Shown in pieces: positions 62,224 to 64,000 of a DNA stretch of 64,000 nt. Position 1 is the stretch's first letter. Each line of letters starts with the position of its first letter. Below the pieces are notes generated by a model that saw only the letters and a list, made by a program, of their open reading frames with translations, made no database searches and had not been told where the DNA came from. Position numbers and translations under genes: made by a program. Source of the DNA: Scybalousia_A sp963540815 (GTDB lineage: Bacteria; Bacteroidota; Bacteroidia; Bacteroidales; P3); the NCBI GenBank assembly GCA_963540815.1, contig CAUTQY010000009.1, positions 5,200 through 69,199 on the forward strand, in the 5' to 3' direction.

Positions 62224-63135
62224 ATGGAAGATAAAAGACTTAATATAAATATTGGCTCTTTATTTTTAAAAAATCCGGTTATGACGGCATCGGGAACTTT
62301 CGGTTACGGAGAGGAATATGAAGATTTTGTTGATATATCCGAACTTGGTGGTATTGTCGTAAAGGGGACAACTTTGGAGAGAAGAGAAGGCAACGCTTAT
62401 CCTCGCTTGGCCGAGACACCTTCGGGAATGATAAACGCAGTAGGTTTGCAAAACAAAGGCATAGAATATTTTTGCAATAACATCTATCCGCGAATAAAGG
62501 ACAAGAACAAAAATATAATAGTCAATGTATCGGGTTCAAGTATGGAGGATTACTGTAAAGTTGCGGGTATGATAAATGATTTGGAAAGCATCCCTGCCAT
62601 AGAATTGAATATTTCCTGTCCCAATGTAAAACACGGAGGTATGAGTTTCGGAGTAGATAAAAAACTTGCCTTCGGGTTGGTTAGTCAGATAAGAAAAGTA
62701 TATAAAAAACACCTTATCGTTAAACTTACTCCAAACGTTACCAATATTATAGAAATAGCCCGGGAAATAGAAAAAGCGGGGGCAGATTCTTTGTCTTTGA
62801 TAAATACCGTTTGGGCTATGGCTGTTGATAGTGAAAAACAAAAAGCCATAATTTCCACTATTACGGGAGGTTTGTCCGGTCCTGCCATCAAACCCATAGC
62901 ACTCAGATGTGTTTGGCAAGTTGCTCACAATGTAAATATTCCCGTTATTGGCATGGGCGGGATACAAAACGCAAGCGATGCAATAGAATTTTTACTTGTA
63001 GGAGCAAGTGCAGTTGAAATCGGCACGGCTAATTTTCAAAACCCCAAAGTAACTTTGGAAATAATACAAGGTATGTCCGAATATTTGGATAGGCACAAAA
63101 TTGATAATATTAGGGATATTATTGGAATTGTATAG
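62224..63135 (+). CDS. pyrD: Dihydroorotate dehydrogenase catalytic subunit (class 1B)
   Basis: A 303-residue FMN enzyme oxidising dihydroorotate to orotate in pyrimidine synthesis. FMN site MTASGTFGYGEEYEDF, the catalytic Cys in LNISCPNVKHGGMSFG, IVKLTPNVTNI, and IPVIGMGGIQNASDAIEFLLVGASAVEIGTANF are present. The Cys base identifies class 1; pairing with PyrK marks class 1B. Located directly downstream of pyrK, with which it forms the enzyme complex. Confidence 0.94.
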   Translation: MEDKRLNINIGSLFLKNPVMTASGTFGYGEEYEDFVDISELGGIVVKGTTLERREGNAYPRLAETPSGMINAVGLQNKGIEYFCNNIYPRIKDKNKNIIVNVSGSSMEDYCKVAGMINDLESIPAIELNISCPNVKHGGMSFGVDKKLAFGLVSQIRKVYKKHLIVKLTPNVTNIIEIAREIEKAGADSLSLINTVWAMAVDSEKQKAIISTITGGLSGPAIKPIALRCVWQVAHNVNIPVIGMGGIQNASDAIEFLLVGASAVEIGTANFQNPKVTLEIIQGMSEYLDRHKIDNIRDIIGIV

Positions 63136-63360
63136 AATAAAGCAGTAGGCTAACGACCTGCAATTATTATTAATCACTGCCTGTCTGTCAAATATTCCAT
63201 TACAGTATATTTAATTGTTCTCACCATTTAATTTTAGTGTATGAATATAAAAACATATCCTATTTTTATACCTTAATTTAAATTTTTAATAAAAAATTTG
63301 GTAGAACAAAAATATATGTGTATGCCTGCAACGTCAGTAACCATTAAAAAAATAAACATT

Positions 63361-63732
63361 ATGAAAAAGTATTTGATTATTATTTGCGGTCTTTTGTTTG
63401 CTTGCAATATTTTTGCACAAGAGACAAATAGACAGGATTTGCAAAAACAGGTTGAAAAAGATTTGATGAGTTTGCAAAAACTTATTGACGGAGGCTTTTA
63501 TTACAATGCTTATGAGGAGATCTATCAGATAATGGAGAATGTTAGCGATAAATCGCAATTGGAACAATTGTTTTCCGAAATAAAGGAATTGAAAAATCTT
63601 TCTCCTCAAAAGCCTATTTCCGAATGCGAAAATTTGAAAGAACAAATGAAAACAGGAAAGAATATTCCTAAGGAGACTTTGTTTTTTTTTACGATTGTCT
63701 GCAACCGGAGAGTAACGATAAGTAATAAGTAA
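63361..63732 (+). CDS. Small exported protein with an ambiguous C-terminus
   Basis: A 123-residue protein with a signal peptide (ending NIFAQ), then a helical region with heptad-like spacing (LQKQVEKDLMSLQKLIDGG, DKSQLEQLFSEIKELKNL). No family is recognised. A run of nine T at 63682-63690 separates two possible ends: the annotated frame gives FFFTIVCNRRVTISNK. The next frame gives FYDCLQPESNDK and a stop at nearly the same place, and its acidic character fits the rest of the protein better. An in-frame upstream ATG exists, but the signal peptide begins at 63361. A terminator follows (63808-63838). Confidence 0.65.
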   Translation: MKKYLIIICGLLFACNIFAQETNRQDLQKQVEKDLMSLQKLIDGGFYYNAYEEIYQIMENVSDKSQLEQLFSEIKELKNLSPQKPISECENLKEQMKTGKNIPKETLFFFTIVCNRRVTISNK

Positions 63733-63807
63733 AGCCAAACTATTAACTATTTTTATAAATTTATGAATTAACAATATTATTTTTTATCATTACAAAACAA
63801 TGTTTTT

Positions 63808-63838
63808 AAGGGGGAAAGAATTTTTTCCCTCTTTTTTT
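63808..63838 (+). terminator. Intrinsic terminator of the small exported protein gene
   Basis: GGGGAAA pairs with TTTCCC(T) around a short loop and is followed by seven T on the plus strand. Lies about 75 nt past the stop. Confidence 0.65.
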
Positions 63839-63891
63839 ATTTTATCAAAAACAACTCGAATAATCCTATATTATAGGAAAACGTAATTTTG

Positions 63892-63963
63892 TACCTCCGG
63901 AGAGAATCGAACTCTCATCGTCAGAACCGGAATCTGAAATTTTATCCATTAAACTACGGAAGC
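63892..63963 (-). tRNA. tRNA-Arg (anticodon CCG)
   Basis: Full cloverleaf on the minus strand. The acceptor stem GCTTCCG pairs with CGGAGGT (two G-U pairs). A D-arm GTTT/AAAT follows, then an anticodon stem TCAGA/TCTGA with loop TTCCGGT (anticodon CCG). The T-arm is GAGAG/CTCTC with loop TTCGATT, and A73 is the discriminator. CCA is not encoded. Length 72 nt. Reads CGG codons. Confidence 0.9.
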
Positions 63964-64000
63964 AAATACGAATTGCAAAGGTATGAAAAATAAAAAACAA

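Noticed and set aside
1..64000. General sequencing error as the cause of all broken frames
   Set aside because: Broken frames cluster in defence and repeat regions plus one secreted protein. Around fifty core genes are intact through many A/T runs. Error at individual homopolymers is still possible for 2557-3181 and 63361-63732.

Overview
The window comes from an AT-rich member of the Bacteroidetes, most likely order Bacteroidales. Supporting this are PorP/SprF-type and SprE/PorW-type components of the type IX secretion and gliding machinery, a fused MurF-alanine racemase, a DUF4270 lipoprotein next to a stand-alone GT5 domain, the order coaX - outer-membrane protein - TPR protein - lptC, and recurrent promoters of the TAnnTTTG type found in this phylum. 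Most genes are chromosomal housekeeping genes, tightly packed with short gaps and start/stop overlaps.

Layout. 1-4.8 kb (minus): PorP-like protein with a TPR partner cut by the window edge, a lipoprotein, a frameshifted secreted-protein gene, and a YfcC-type permease. 5-13.7 kb (plus): DUF2461 protein, tRNA-dihydrouridine synthase, a C1 bleomycin-hydrolase-type peptidase, then coaX, an outer-membrane protein, a TPR protein, lptC and tcdA. 13.7-25.5 kb: xseAB, GNAT, MurF-Alr, YitT, an oligopeptide-binding lipoprotein, Nif3, a beta-lactamase-fold hydrolase, and the fatty-acid/phospholipid cluster DUF177-rpmF-plsX-fabH. 26.7-32 kb: M13 peptidase, TPR protein, trmB, tsaB, formyltetrahydrofolate cyclo-ligase. 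34-37.8 kb: pdxA, leucyl aminopeptidase, threonine dehydrogenase. 42.9-54 kb: DPP4-like peptidase, a lone CoA-transferase beta subunit, SprE/PorW, RmuC, GT2, FabG, and a Cys/Met-metabolism PLP enzyme. 55-64 kb: Maf, UbiA-like protein, MORN-repeat protein, DUF4270, GT5, rsmA, mntP, pyrK, pyrD, a small secreted protein and tRNA-Arg(CCG).

Four places interrupt this core: 25.6-26.6, 32.0-33.9, 37.8-42.7 and 54.2-54.9 kb. Each holds decayed or partly decayed defence-type genes. They are, in order, an orphan DNA methyltransferase; an EcoRI-type methyltransferase plus a Cas6-like remnant; a type III restriction-modification pair whose Res has two in-frame stops while Mod is intact; and a DUF262 remnant. 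Each also carries the same family of short palindromic repeats, whose ends read GTCATTGCGAG...GCAATCC.

Two full-length 261-bp copies of this repeat (32883-33143 and, inverted, 42486-42746) share most of their sequence. They differ in a central stem, where nearly every base has changed but base pairing is kept. A separate 182-bp segment is shared, inverted, between 33.3 kb and 54.7 kb and is joined to different gene remnants in each place. The most unusual content of the window is this combination of non-autonomous repeats with eroding defence genes, and the covarying core of the repeat. I saw no CRISPR array, transposase, prophage or rRNA operon.
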